The position numbers and the translations under genes are program-made. Positions 24,361 through 36,135 of a stretch of 64,000 nucleotides of DNA are shown piece by piece. The notes below the pieces were generated by a model. It searched no databases. It had not been told where the DNA came from and was given only the letters and a program-made list of their open reading frames with translations. Source of the DNA: Circinella minor (taxonomy: Eukaryota > Mucoromycota > Mucoromycetes > Mucorales > Lichtheimiaceae); NCBI GenBank assembly GCA_016758965.1, contig JAEPRB010000104.1:1-64000 (forward strand). The letters run 5' to 3'. Position 1 is the first letter of the stretch, and each line of letters begins with the position of its first letter.

Positions 24361-26401
24361 TACTGGTGTTGTTGCTAAAGAAAGTCTGTTCCTTTCTAGT
24401 TCTTTGTGTGTCTTGAAGTGCCGACCTTTGGATGTCAGATTTTTTCCAGTTGTTGTTGCTGCGGTAGGTAAGCCAACCAGCTTGCGGAAATCTAAAATTC
24501 AAAAAGCCTTTTTTTTTTTTTGGTGCTTGGGGTAATTAGGGTTTTTTTTATATCCCACATTCGCGAATCGTTTTACAGTTATAACTTTCTTTTTACACTG
24601 ATTAAAAACATCCTATTCTGTATTATTTATTGGTTCGTGACGTATGATTGATAAATTCTCTGAGATTAAGCAGTAAATATTTATCTATTCTATATCTGTA
24701 TAGTTTTTAAACATGACGATTAAAAGGAAGCAACGACAACAAGAAAAAAAAATAGGTAAAAGGCTTACTAAGAGGAAAAAAAGCAGTGGCATATGATAAA
24801 ATGTTCCAGAAATCAGGCTTACATTGAATTGAATGATAGCTATTAATATTAGTTATATAATTATCTAATACTTTTATAATAAATGTTCCCTGCTGAAAAT
24901 CCCACTGGTCCCTTTTCTATTGTTATTATTTCTCGCTCACTGGAACCTAACTTTCCGATTGAAGGTGATCAGAGTGTCGATCATAATTATATGGAAGATA
25001 AGTTATATTTAAACTTTTATTTTTCCTCTCCCCGCTTTTTATTTTTTTATATGTAATGTATGTATGTAATGTCAATAAATGACTGATTACATATTGATAT
25101 GGTCACACCTTTAATAGTTAAAAAAGGGTATAATTCTATTAATGATGATTTACATTATGCAGGATCCCTCACATAAAAAATAATAATTTTGTTGTTCTAT
25201 ATTAATTGGTTGATTAATGGGGATGATGCTGATGCTGATGATGGCGTGTGTTTGTGTATCTTGTTGTGGGTTGTTGTGGGTTGTTGTGGCTAAAAGTAGG
25301 ATATTCATGTATAAATTTTTTTTCCGGGGTCCAAGTGCTCGGGCATCATGCACTTTGTCGATCAACAGCGTTTCACGGTAGGTATTCCGCTCCAATCAGC
25401 TTGATTAAATATAATGATGAACAATTTTTCTAAAATCAATAATGAATTTTTTTTTAGTTCTTTTTTCTTCCGGTTCTTTTTGTTTTTATAAATAAGCAAA
25501 AAAAAAATGGTAAAAGCTTCAAGAAGAGAAGACAAAGATAAAAAAAAAAACGGAAATTACAATTATGGCAAATAAAAACAACAGAAAATAACAAACAGGA
25601 TCAAAGTTAGTTTATTATTACAAATGGTCAAAAAAATATATATAAAAACCTGTGTTTTTTAAAAGCCAGTTGAAAAAATAAAAGTTACACACGCGCGAGA
25701 ACATAAATGTTGATCTTAAAACTCATTCTCTGTTTCCATTGTGAAGCACAATTCCGTGTTACGCATATAACGTTAAATATAATATATAAACATTTTAGTT
25801 ATTTAAATTATGGCTTGAAAGAATAGAAAACAATTGTACAACAAGAGAATAAAAAGAAAAAAAAAATAAAGAGTTGCTTTACCCGATATTCACAAACACC
25901 GAGAGAGAATGTGAGAATGTGTGTTGTAATTATTCTTTGTTGAATGTACGTGCATGTGGGTGTGTTGTTGTTATGTAAGACAAATCTAGAATGGTAACTG
26001 CATAACAGACTTTTTATTTATTAGTTTTTTATTTTTTATTTTTTAGTTTTTATTCTTTTCTTCCCTTTTTTTTTTTTTTTTGTTCTTGTTCTTGTTCTTG
26101 GTTTTTTTTTTGTTTTTATTTCCATAGCAACAGACATTTTCTTTAATTGTATTTTCGTTGCTGTCGTCGTTGTTATTATATTCAACTGTCGTTGTTTTTT
26201 TACTGACGTTCCAAAAAAAAAAACATATTTATTATTATTCTTTATTATATACGACGCAATATATATAATATAATATCTCCCAATAACCTGCCTTTGAACA
26301 AAAAGTACCTTTTGTTCTTCCTACTTTTTTTCTTTTAAATATACCCCCCTCTTTCTTTCGCCACGATCTCTTAAGATATATATAACGATATAATTATCAT
26401 A
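24361..26401. other. Divergent promoter region, GCN20 (-) and CH-kinase (+)
   Basis: About 2 kb between divergent start codons, with no supported gene. A frame at 24308-24502 on the minus strand overlaps the GCN20 5' leader and looks non-coding. On the kinase side there are T-rich runs with TTCTTG repeats (26080-26100), poly-T/A blocks and a CT-rich leader just before 26402. A short, less AT-rich stretch at 25325-25410 (GTGCTCGGGCATCATGCACT and neighbours) stands out in base composition; I could not match it to any RNA class. Confidence 0.5.
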
Positions 26402-29400
26402 ATGTATAAACGACATTCATCTTCAGAACATAATGCAGATCGACTTTGTGTTCAATTACGGGAAGAACAACATAAAAGTAATCAGAATGCTGCCAAGACA
26501 TTTATTGAATCAACTTTAAACTTAAAGTTAGTTTCAAACGACTTTCATAAAGAATTACAAGACGGCGTATTATTATGCAAGTATGTATTTATCTGCAGTT
26601 GTGAAAATACAAAAAATTTTACTTTTATAAATATTACTATATATATGAATAAAAAAAACAACAATAACAATAACACATATTCAAGCAAATTTTATTTTGC
26701 TTTTATTTATTTAACATACCATACTTATGAATTATATGCATTATTATTATTATTAATATTAATAGACTTGTAAATTCTCTACGACCGGGTACAATCACAA
26801 GCATTGAATGTAAGAACATTCCATTTGTCAAGGTAAGGTTATACATATATCTTTTTTTGCTTTTTGCGCGCCTTTGGATAAATCACAAGATAATATAATG
26901 AGGGTGTGAAGGGGAATTAGCTAAAAATAAAAATAAGAAACCAGGGGAAAATTGTATTTTTGTGACACACTCTTTTTATTTGGCATTTGATATCGTCAAA
27001 TATATATGGAGAAACAAGAGAATGAAAGATAGAGAAATGTTAAAAAGTGTCATCTTTTTTTAATAGATGGCTAACATTAGTTTATTCCTGCAAGGGGCAC
27101 GCGAGGTAAATATAATTATACCCTTTTAACATATGCTTGTCTATGTTGTATATAAAGATATTAACTAAAAAACATTTTATATATAAATAATCCTTATTTT
27201 AACCTTCCTCCAACCCCTTCTCTCTCTCTCTTTTTTTTTTCGTTCTGAATTTTTTATTATTATATATTACATAGCTTGGATTACATAATTCTGAATTATT
27301 TCAAACAGTCGATTTATACGAAGCAAAAGATATGGGTGCTGTAAGTAATACTTTTCATCAATCTAATTTATTACTATCATAATAATAATCATTATATTAA
27401 TAATTATGTATATATTTAGGTGGTTAATACGATTTTATCATTGGCAAGATTACGTATCAAAGTCAAACATTCTTCATCCAATGAAGAAAAAGGAAGACGA
27501 CGACGAACAAGTACTATTGACAACAACATATCATCATTATCTATACCACGAATCGATAAACGACGTTCTTCATTTCCACGTTTATTGAAAACCGTAGACT
27601 CAACAACAGCAACCAACTCAGAAACAATAATGAAAAAAGAGCCTTCATCATTACGAGAACAACGATCTCCATTTAATAGTCATAAACGTAAACAAGAACA
27701 ACAAGATGAACAACAAAGAAATGGTTATCGTCATGTAAAATCTATCTTTGGTCAACAGCCCAATGTTGATTCAACCAACCGAGTCACACGGTCTACAGAT
27801 ACAAGTCGAATCAGTGAAAAGGCAGAGGCATTAAGAAGAACATATCGATCTAATATTCAAATTAGCTCTACTACAACAAATCAACGACCTACTTTGGATA
27901 GTGGGTATAGTACCATGGCAACATATAAACAAAAACGACGACAACAAAGGAATTCAACTAAAATGCCCTCTTTTGATGCAAGTTGTTCTTCTTCGGATGA
28001 GGAGTACGATGATGACGAGGAGTTGGAAGAAACTACGATAATGGATACGGATGCTAAGGAGAACCGAACATCAACTGGTTCTACAGTATCCGCAATGAGT
28101 GATCCAATTTCAATACACGTGGCTATGCAGTCTGAATACAATAGTTATTCGGATGTTACTACTGCTACGACTACTACTACATCAATGTTAAACGATAATA
28201 ATGAAAATGGGGATGATGATGATAATAGTGAATTTAGTAATATTATTGTGGATGCACCTTATCCCATACCTTCTCGATCAACTCCTATTACGTTACGTGT
28301 TAAGAATAGTCAACATACTTTACATTCTGCTGACGATGCAAATGATGAAAAACGATGGGAACATTTGGTCGAGACAGAACAAAGCCATTCAGATTCATTA
28401 CATCCAAATTCAAAACAGAAACAAGAAAATACTAAAGTTGTTTTGAAAGGTGAAAATGGTCAACCTAATACTTATTATGTAAGATTTTTTATTTGATTAT
28501 TTTTTGATCCATAATTTTTCAATCCCATAAACTAATTATGTATACTATTAGCACCTTGGTAATTGTATTGGAAAAGGTCAATTTGGTGCAGTATATAGGT
28601 AAGAAAACAAACTTTGATACTTGTTTCTTATACAATAATATTCCCTTCAAAATATAATACCGGCTTTTTTTTATTAAGAAAAAGGAAGGAATAGATTATT
28701 TAACTTTGATTTCTCCTTTATTTATGATTGTAGAGCATTGGATATCCAAACGGGTGAAATTGTAGCAATAAAACGTATTAAGATTGAAGATGTAGATGTG
28801 GACCATGAAATTATGGTAAGTTTTTAAACTTTCTATATTGTATGTATAACAAAAAGTGTTAATCTTGAAAGTTTCTTTTTATAGCAAGAGGTAGATTTAT
28901 TAAAAGATATGGATAACCCAAACATTGTCCGTTATCTTGGTTCCGTCCGAGATGAATCTCATTTAAATATTGTCTTGGAGTAAATTTCTTTTTTCATTTT
29001 TTACTACTATTACTGTTATTATTATTATTCATATAAACTATCTACTTATAATTCTCTCTTTCTTTCTTTTTTCTAGATATATTGAAAATGGTTCAATTTT
29101 ATCCACTTTAAAAGCATTTGGTAGTTTGCCCGAAAAATTAGTGGCGTCCTATACACAAAAAATCCTTTCTGGTTTAGCCTATCTTCATGAGCACGAGGTA
29201 ACTAAAATATATATAATATTGGAAATTTTCTGGGGTCTAGCTGGTGATAGTGAATAAAGTAGTACGTAAAAGAAGGGGGAGGGGATAAAAAAACAACATC
29301 AAGAGGAACATAAGATATATGGGAAAGGATAAGTCAAGAAGACAGGAGAGAAAAAAAGATACCTTGTTCTTTTACCTCTCACTTTCTTTTCTGATCTTTT

Positions 29401-30659
29401 CTGGCATCTTCTTGGTTCTCGGATAAATTTTTTTATTTATATTAAAAAATGTATTATTATTTTAGGTGGCCCATTGTGATTTAAAAGCGGCAAATATCCT
29501 TACCACCAAAACGGGTGATGTCAAACTTACAGATTTTGGTGTCTCCTTGAATTTACGAATCAAACAAGACGATATGGGAGCACCTGCAGGAACACCCAAT
29601 TGGATGGCTCCCGAAGTCATCGAATTGAAAGGAGCTTCTACTAAATCAGATATTTGGTCATTGGCTTGTACCATTGTTGAAATGATTACTGGAAAACCAC
29701 CTTATGCTGATATGATTGCCATGTCGGCTCTTTATCATATCGTTGAAGATGAAGAGCCTCCTATACCTGATCATATTTCTAATGTAAGCTAAAATAAAAA
29801 GATATCCATACGAAGAAGGAAAAAAAAAACTCATAAGAAACATTATGCTATGTAGCCTCTACATGACTTTTTAAATGCATGCTTTCAAAAAGATCCTAAG
29901 AATCGACCTACTGCACATGAGTTAATCCAACATCATTGGCTTACGAGTTGCTCCGTGCCTCCTCTTACTCCTTCCACCTCTGCGGATGAATTAACGATCT
30001 CTAGTAATACAATCAAGAAAAAATCAATAACTACATCATCGTCATTATCACCAAAAACAGATGATGATGATATTGATTTATCAATGATTTATGAATATAT
30101 GCGTGCCAACCCTACCATGGATTCTCAGCGTGTACCTGCTCCCCATATTCGTAAACGAGAAATTATTGAACACCAATTTGTTAAATCCACATTTGGAAAA
30201 GGTAAATTATATAAGGGGAATTTTCATAATGTGTGGGACACGAATGAATGTTATGTATATATTTTTTTCTGTCCAAGTGATTTTAAATGTAGGAACTAAT
30301 AATTAAATATATATAATTTCAAAATAAATATAGCTATCGAATGTAAAGTTTGTCTTGTTACTGTCAAGAAACATGCTGTTTTCTGTGAAGCTTGTGCATT
30401 AATTTGTCATGAAAAATGTCGTCAAAATGCTGTATCATGTAGACCTATCTTCCCATCCTCAAATCCAAAGGTAAAAAATGATTTTTATTTTAGTAAGGAT
30501 TTAAATTTAAAGAAGTAAAAGAAAAAAAAACTTATACATATATGAATTATGCTTTAATAGCAGCCGAAATCAAATCGTCGTGATTCATTTCCATTAGCTA
30601 CTTCTGAACCACGAGGTCATAATAAGTTGCAAAAGATGCTGGCATCTTTGTACCTTTAA
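26402..30659 (+). CDS. CH-domain / SepH-Cdc7-like protein kinase / C1-domain fusion
   Basis: Thirteen exons: 26402-26580, 26766-26832, 27067-27105, 27275-27340, 27420-28478, 28552-28598, 28734-28815, 28885-28979, 29077-29197, 29466-29783, 29856-30201, 30334-30470 and 30561-30659. The frame is continuous, giving 884 residues. Residues 1-130 are a calponin-homology domain ([20 protein letters not shown] ... [18 protein letters not shown]). A long Ser/Thr/Gln-rich linker fills exon 5. The kinase spans about 471-720: GKGQFGAV loop, AIKRIK (Lys499), [10 protein letters not shown] catalytic loop (Asp590), DFG (608-610) and [13 protein letters not shown] instead of HRD is typical of the Cdc7/SepH septation-initiation kinases. 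Residues about 795-845 form a C1 zinc domain with H-x12-C-x2-C-x10-C-x2-C-x4-H-x2-C-x6-C spacing. It probably controls septation or polarity, linked to actin and membrane lipid through CH and C1 (inference). Confidence 0.92.
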
Positions 30660-31760
30660 CGTCGTACTTATAACCTAATTTTCTTCTGTTTATATACAAC
30701 AGTAAATGTACACAACAACGTATATAGTACGATTGCTACGACTACTTGTATCACCGTTGATCGTTTAATGCAAGAGCACGTTCTATATTTCATTCATATG
30801 CCATTACCATGATTATCAACAATAACAACAATACCATTTCATATCTGTTTTCAAAACAACCATTACCATTTTACCATCATCTTCGTTTTTGCTGATATGG
30901 CCTCTTTAGGCGCAGGCGACAAACAAAGAAAAAACTACCAGCATCAACAAATGGATACATGTCAAAAAAAAAACACGCGAACTATCATTGTGGCATGTGA
31001 CATCAATGACTACTATTACTATTAACAACAAAATTTTATTCTATTATTCTCACCAATATTACTTTTACTACTATTATTATTGTCATCAAAAAACACACAC
31101 ATACACTCATATACAACATCATTATAGACATTCTCTCACTCTCTCTCATGGATTAACAAAAATAGTTCAAAAACTCCTTTTACTTTTTGCATTATCCATG
31201 GATATAATTGACAACTTTCAATTATCTTGTACCATATTCCTACTTTTCTTTTCTTTTTTCTTTTTTTAACTCTTGATAATCAACTATCTTGTAAATTGTA
31301 CACAGCGCTCTCCTGTTTTTTTTCTTTAAATATATACCATTCATTTGTTATTTTTTTTTCTTGACGTATTATATTTGTTTTAATTGTTAATAACTCTGAT
31401 GATGACATTATGACTAGACAAAAGCTTATTAGTGAGGTTAAATATATATTTTGTGTGTATAAACCAATTCTATTTAGAATTTTTGAAAAGCGCGGATGTC
31501 TATTACATATCATGATGTTTTGTCATTATGAATCAGCAGTTAGAATTATTGATATGAATGATGTTATACTTGCAAAAGCACCGAATGATTCATTTTAATC
31601 AAAAAATAAAAGTGAGATTAAGATAAGCGGGGATGACAGATGGAAGCATTTTTTTTTCGATCTGTCTTGCTATTTGAACATGATTCATAAATAACTACAA
31701 TATAGTACTATTATTATTGCAACTATCCGATATATATATATATATATATCGTTGTCGTGC
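30660..31760. other. Intergenic region downstream of the kinase gene
   Basis: No supported gene. The first 600 bases are A/C/T-rich 3' flanking sequence with CAACAA and TACTATTA repeats and a CACACA tract. A small open frame at 31410-31598 has no recognisable relatives. A (TA)n microsatellite lies at 31730-31750. Confidence 0.45.
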
Positions 31761-31764
31761 AACT

Positions 31765-32340
31765 AATACGTAGTCTATAATTATAACGTATAAAAATAGA
31801 AAAACACTTTCATACCAACATCATCATCATCATTAGCATTATCATCAGTATTATCATTATCATTGTTAGTATTAGTATTAGTAATATTTGTATCACGTTT
31901 ATAGTATCACAAACAGCCAAATTACGTGATATTATTGATGCGCGTAACGACACATTTACGTCGAAGCTACGCACAACACTTTTACGACAAAGCAATGGCA
32001 GATTTCCGTCATTGTAAATAGTATAAATAACCCGGAATAATTTCAAATAAAATCTTTTCTTCAGTTCTATCTTTACCTTTTAAATCTTTTAGTCTTTTAA
32101 CAATTAAATAATTAACAATAGTTTTCCTTGAGCATAACGTCTCTTAAACTCATTACAAGATTTCTCTTTTGTGGATTCAGAAGTAATATTCCTGAATATA
32201 AGAACTCCCACAACCCGAATTTCTATTCTATTTTCATATAACCTATTATCCAAATACAACTACATAGTGTATTATTTCTTCTTTATTTTATATCTTTATA
32301 CGAAGTACTTCAATCACATATTGAAGTACTTCACTATATT
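31765..32340 (+). mobile_element. LTR-like dispersed repeat, copy A
   Basis: This stretch is repeated in reverse orientation at about 55402-56015. Both copies share, in order: an ATACGTAGT block, trinucleotide TCATTA-type runs, a TCACAAACAGCC...ATTACGTGAT block, TAGTATAAATA (TATA-box-like), AATAAAATCTTTTCTTCAGT (polyadenylation-like), TCTTTTAGTCTTTTAACAA, TTCTCTTTTGTGGATTCAGA, AATATTCCTGAATATAAGAA and ATATCTTTATACGAAGTACT. A promoter-like box followed by a poly-A signal within about 600 bp, with no coding capacity, fits a solo LTR. I could not define TG...CA ends or a target duplication, so the exact limits and class are open. Confidence 0.55.
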
Positions 32341-33581
32341 ATCATCAAATATGATATTATTTGTAGATTGACATTCTACGTATAATTTTTTCCCAGTCTT
32401 ATTCTGGACCAAAAATACAAAAACTCATATCGTTTTTAACGTGCTGTCATATATATATATGCGCAATAAAACATAAAAAGCAGTTTTTTTAGGTATATCT
32501 AATACCTGCTAGAAACGTGCTACATTTTTTGCGTAACAAAGTTTTGATTTGGGGATCTAAAAAACAATAATAAAATTAAGATGCACCGTCCACAATAAGC
32601 TTTTCCTTCGCTGGCTTTTCCAAAAGTCACCTGGAGTCTCTCAAAAGACCTAATTTATTGCTGTGTAAAACTTACTACGTATAATATTATTAGGGGAAAA
32701 TAGAATCAGCTTCCTGTTTCTAAAAGCGAGTGTCCATATACTTTTGGGCATCCATAATTAAAAAATCAATTTTATTTTTATACCTTGGTAACACTACTGT
32801 AATAGAAAAGATGGTAATTAAAATTACTGTTCTAGAAACGATATTGTTTACTTCTTTTTTCTTTTTATTGTTTACGTATAGGCTTAACAATAAAGCACAG
32901 TATCGTTTGGTAAGATGTTACCAAAACTTTAAGATGAAATTTATTAGGTGAGGTGTGGAAAGCCGTAAAAAAAGTCCATTTGCAATTGATTAGTGACATA
33001 GTGTATACTAGCCTTTTTTCTCGATATTTCAACATACAGAGGAAACGGTATTTTTAAGATTAAAGAAGAGCATTTTGAGTATTTGGGAGGAAATTTTGGA
33101 TGCTCACGGAAAATTTATAGTTAATGTGGTTCAATGGCTTTTATAGTAGTGGTGGACATATGGGTGTTAGATGTAGAAAAAAATCCCCTTCAACGGATCA
33201 GAATTAGTTTCAACTCGCAATCATACTCTTTTATATGTTAGTACCTTAAAACGTTCTTATTGTCTACATAATATTTTTGAAAAAAAGTTCTTGCGTGGGC
33301 ATAATAGACATGAGGAGGTATGGCATCTCAAAAGAAAAAACGTCAGAACCTATATAGCGACGATACCTTTATTTAACCCACTCAATTTTCTCAGCAGTGA
33401 GTCTTCAATGTAAAAAAAAAAAAAAAAAACATAAAACACTTTGTAATTTTCTATTGTTTTATCTCAATATATAAACGGGGGTTGGTACCTCATCGCCAAC
33501 GTTGTTACACTAATAAAATGGATACATATGAATATGCAAATGATTTATTGAACGTATATATATATATTGTGTGTGTGTGTG
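32341..33581. other. AT-rich DNA with fragmentary repeat traces
   Basis: No supported gene. A piece at about 33065-33150 resembles one at about 3245-3300 (shared GAGTATT, GGAAATTTATAG and TCAATGTG/TTAATGTG words), so an old dispersed repeat is likely. A sequence near 32725-32750 (GTGTCCATATACTTTTGG) recalls ends of Tc1-like elements, but I saw no partner inverted repeat. A GT-repeat with TATA runs lies immediately before the DIRS element. Confidence 0.4.
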
Positions 33582-33628
33582 TACAGTAATGACGACATAG
33601 GAAGTCGTCTACAACATTAGACGACAAA

Positions 33629-33753
33629 GGGGACCTTGGCTGTGGATCAATTCTTTCTTTATTTAAAATCGAAACATTAAATACTACTGAAAATTAATTA
33701 TGAAATAATAAAAAAAAGCATTGTCTAAGTCTATAATCTCTATCTTCTTGAAT
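33629..33753 (+). repeat. DIRS left inverted terminal repeat
   Basis: Starts GGGGACCTTGGCTGTGGATC and runs through a TTCTTTCTTTATTTAAAATC stretch to a GTCTAAGTCTATAATCTC block. It matches the reverse complement of 36900-37010 with a few substitutions and one indel-rich A/T patch in the middle. In transcription direction this is the 3' side of the element. Confidence 0.92.
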
Positions 33754-33803
33754 GAGAAAGTAATAAATAAATAAGATAAATAAAGTGGAGGGGGGGGGTG
33801 ACG

Positions 33804-33897
33804 ACAGCCAAGGTCCCCTTTGTCGTGTAATGTTGTAGACGACTTTTTATGTCGTCGTTACTGTACATTACACATCCTTGTTGGGGACCTTGGCTGT
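33804..33897 (+). repeat. DIRS internal complementary region (ICR)
   Basis: 94 bp lying just inside the left repeat, at the 3' end of the coding strand as expected. Its reverse complement equals the right terminus followed without gap by the left terminus (junction TGTAATG-TACAGTAA). It is thus a copy of the joined circle ends. Differences from the termini are scattered single bases (for example AACAAGG against GACAAGG). Confidence 0.92.
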
Positions 33898-33899
33898 GA

Positions 33900-34975
33900 A
33901 TCCAGAGTACTTGCAGTAAAATTCTCTTGAGTTTGAACGGAAATGCGATAGAATTGTTCAAACATTTTTCTCGATGATCAGTTCTCTTGGACTACCAGAT
34001 TTTCGACAGAAACCCCTGCTTTCGGAATAGGTGCACCTGGCGGACGACCAACGAATTTCATAACTTGATTAATATATTTACTAATCCGTTGACTAGATAG
34101 GCCTTGATCATGGTGATAGACATACCGTAAGAGAGGCACCAAAGATACTTGAGAAAAGACCGGGTGTAGCACAGAAACAGAGGCTGAAGCAACTCGGGAA
34201 CAATAAGCTTTGTAAGTATTGACAGGACAAACCAAGGGATCAGAGTGAGGATGTATAGTGACTGTTTTCGTAATACGCATACCACTTCTTTTTTCCTTAG
34301 GAGCAACGATGACCAGTAAAAGAATATCATCTTGTAAAATAGAGCATTGTTTAAGATCAATGCGTTCGATATCCGAGGGATGTAGGGAACCGAACATTTC
34401 CAATAGCCACGATACTTTTTTGCTGTTAATAGTTCGACTGTCATCTTGTTGTTGTCGCCTAATGAGAGAATATAACTTAATGCTGGTTGCAAATCATAGT
34501 CAAAGAATTTTTGTGGAAGTATGGTGCCTTGACGTAAACCTCCTTTTTGAAAGTCTTGGAAATGCTGATGGTTACGTATCTGGTTACTTTGTGCGGCAGT
34601 AAAAAGTGCTAGTATCGATGATTGATAAGCAAGCACCGTACTTATTTTCGATTTCTTAGTTTCATACTGCGAAGCGAGAAAGCTGGTCAAATGAAATACA
34701 TTAGGTTCCATGAAGTTTAAGTCAGTAAATTCACACCAACGTTTATATACAGCTTGTCTAATTTTTGTTGATGGGATAATATTTTTGCTCTTGTTTGTAA
34801 TAGCTATGGCAGCGCCAGACGCTGATTTCATTGTGTTGCGCCGAGGTTCCATACGAGCAAGGCCCATGTCAGATTCTTGTGCAACAAATCGTTCTCTTTT
34901 GTTGGGATGGTAATGAATAGTGGTGGTTGTAATGCTCTCTGAGTAGCGAGTGGATACCAAGGTGCTGACGGTCAA
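33900..34975 (-). pseudogene. DIRS tyrosine recombinase (broken)
   Basis: Two overlapping frames make up the recombinase. The first (34975 down to about 34400) carries the N-terminal, core-binding part, for example IRQAVYKRWCEFTDLNFMEP and VLAYQSSILALFTAAQ. The second (about 34403 down to 33978) carries the catalytic part: SLHPSDIERIDLKQCSI with the first conserved Arg region, VVIAP-like LLVIVAPKEKRSGMRITK, HPHSDPLVCPVNTYKAYCSR, QRISKYINQVM and GVSVENLVVQEN. A TGA replaces a probable Trp codon at 33978, after which the same frame continues with SSRKMFEQFYRISVQTQENF. The FYR Tyr is the likely nucleophile. The break between the two frames near 34400 is a frameshift. The 3' end reaches the ICR, the usual position of this gene in DIRS elements. 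Confidence 0.82.
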
Positions 34976-35045
34976 TTTCGTGTTATCAGTGTTGCAGGAA
35001 GTGGATTCTGAATCAAGCGTTGTCTAGGCATCGTAGAATAAGATT

Positions 35046-36135
35046 TCAAGGGGAGGTTAGATATAAGCGACCCAGTATCGTACTATCGTTATCCAAGGGT
35101 TTCTGAAGGCGTTGGTCCACAATGCTTGAGGGTGATGTTGTCAACTCACGAAGTGTTTGGTTTGGTGATTGGATGCTGACCCAAAAAGGTCGAGGTGGTG
35201 AGGACCCCAAAGTTGATTCAAAAATTGATAAGTTGCCAGTGGTAACTTCCATTCGTTCTGTATTGCCATTGCACAAAATGGTGAATCTGCTGGGTTGTAT
35301 GCTAATGGAACGTAGTGTGTTGTCAGTGTTATATGGTGCTGAAAACAATATTTCCATATCTTCATTGCTAAGGTGTTGAGAATTTTTTATTTCGTTCCGC
35401 CAAAATGTCGAATATAAGCCATAACGCTGATATTGTCCATGCACAGTTGTATGTGCGAGCTGTTGACTAGGGATTGTATTTGTAATGTTTTTCATACTGT
35501 CAGAAGTTCCAAGTAATTGATGTAAAAACGACGTTCTTGCACTGTCCATTTTCCAGAGAGTCATATATTGTCTTGTACTATTCCATAACCTCTGGTTGAA
35601 GCATCGGTGAAAATTTGTGTCACTGGCTGATGCTGTAGTATGTGTGCGTCATTCCATGTTTGTAATTGGGATATCCAGCAGACGAGCTCTTGTTGCATTG
35701 GTGCTGTAATCGTAGCCGTTAGATGGTTGCGAGTTTGGTTTAATTGTTTCAATAAATGGCGGGTTCGAAATCTGGCTCGTTGGTTGCCCAGTTGAGTAAT
35801 AATGGCTGAGCCAATGAATTAGGCCAGTTTCGTCCATGAGACAGTCTTCATGTGCAGTAGTCGGTAAGCATTGCGCCGAAGTGTTCGAATCTTTTTTCCA
35901 GGAATTTATATCGTCATTGTTTTGGTGTTGATGCACATGCCTAAATGGTTGATAGGTTGAGTTGGAATTAGTTGCGATTTCTTGTTGTTCAGGAGCCGAC
36001 CGAGTTCTTGTAATTTTCGAGCTATCAGTGCAGTATGGTGTTGTGCTTGTTGTGCCGATTTTGCCATGATCAGCAGGTCGTCCATATATGGAGTTAGACG
36101 AATGCCTTGTTGCCGAGCCTATTTCAGCACTGGTT
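35046..36135 (-). pseudogene. DIRS reverse transcriptase / RNase H (truncated, frameshifted)
   Basis: Reading leftwards from 36135, one frame gives KPVLK-stop-ARQQGIRLTPYMDDLL..., containing the RT catalytic YMDD (codons near 36075-36090), then RKLQELGRLLNNKKSQLIPT and NHLGMCINTKTMTI, the standard order after the catalytic box. Further on are QIFTDASTRGYGIVQ (RNase H first Asp), then HITLTTHYVPLAYNPADSPF, EWKLPLATYQFLNQLWGPHH and DLFGSASNHQTKHFVS, all typical of DIRS RNase H and its downstream region. The part of RT normally found before YMDD is missing, so an internal deletion of several hundred bases is likely. Other damage includes a TAG for probable Trp before ARQQG, a TAA after IVQDNI and several frame changes. 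Confidence 0.82.

Noticed and set aside
25325..25410. Less AT-rich stretch considered as tRNA, 5S rRNA or snRNA
   Set aside because: No B-box (GGTTCGANTCC) with matching acceptor stem, no 5S or spliceosomal RNA landmarks.
31410..31598. 62-codon plus-strand frame after the kinase gene
   Set aside because: No homologue recalled, AT-biased composition and no promoter or splice evidence.
32171..32371. Frame MDSEVIFLNIRTPT... also seen at 55405-55590
   Set aside because: Similarity between the two comes from the LTR-like DNA repeat itself; the frame diverges and is not maintained.
33582..33860. Initial reading of the left end as a separate small MITE inserted beside a larger element
   Set aside because: The second inverted segment is not an end but the ICR: it joins both termini of the large element in one 94-bp block, so a single DIRS element explains everything.
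34258..34602. Plus-strand frames inside the DIRS element
   Set aside because: Antisense to the recombinase; all recognisable protein similarity is on the minus strand.
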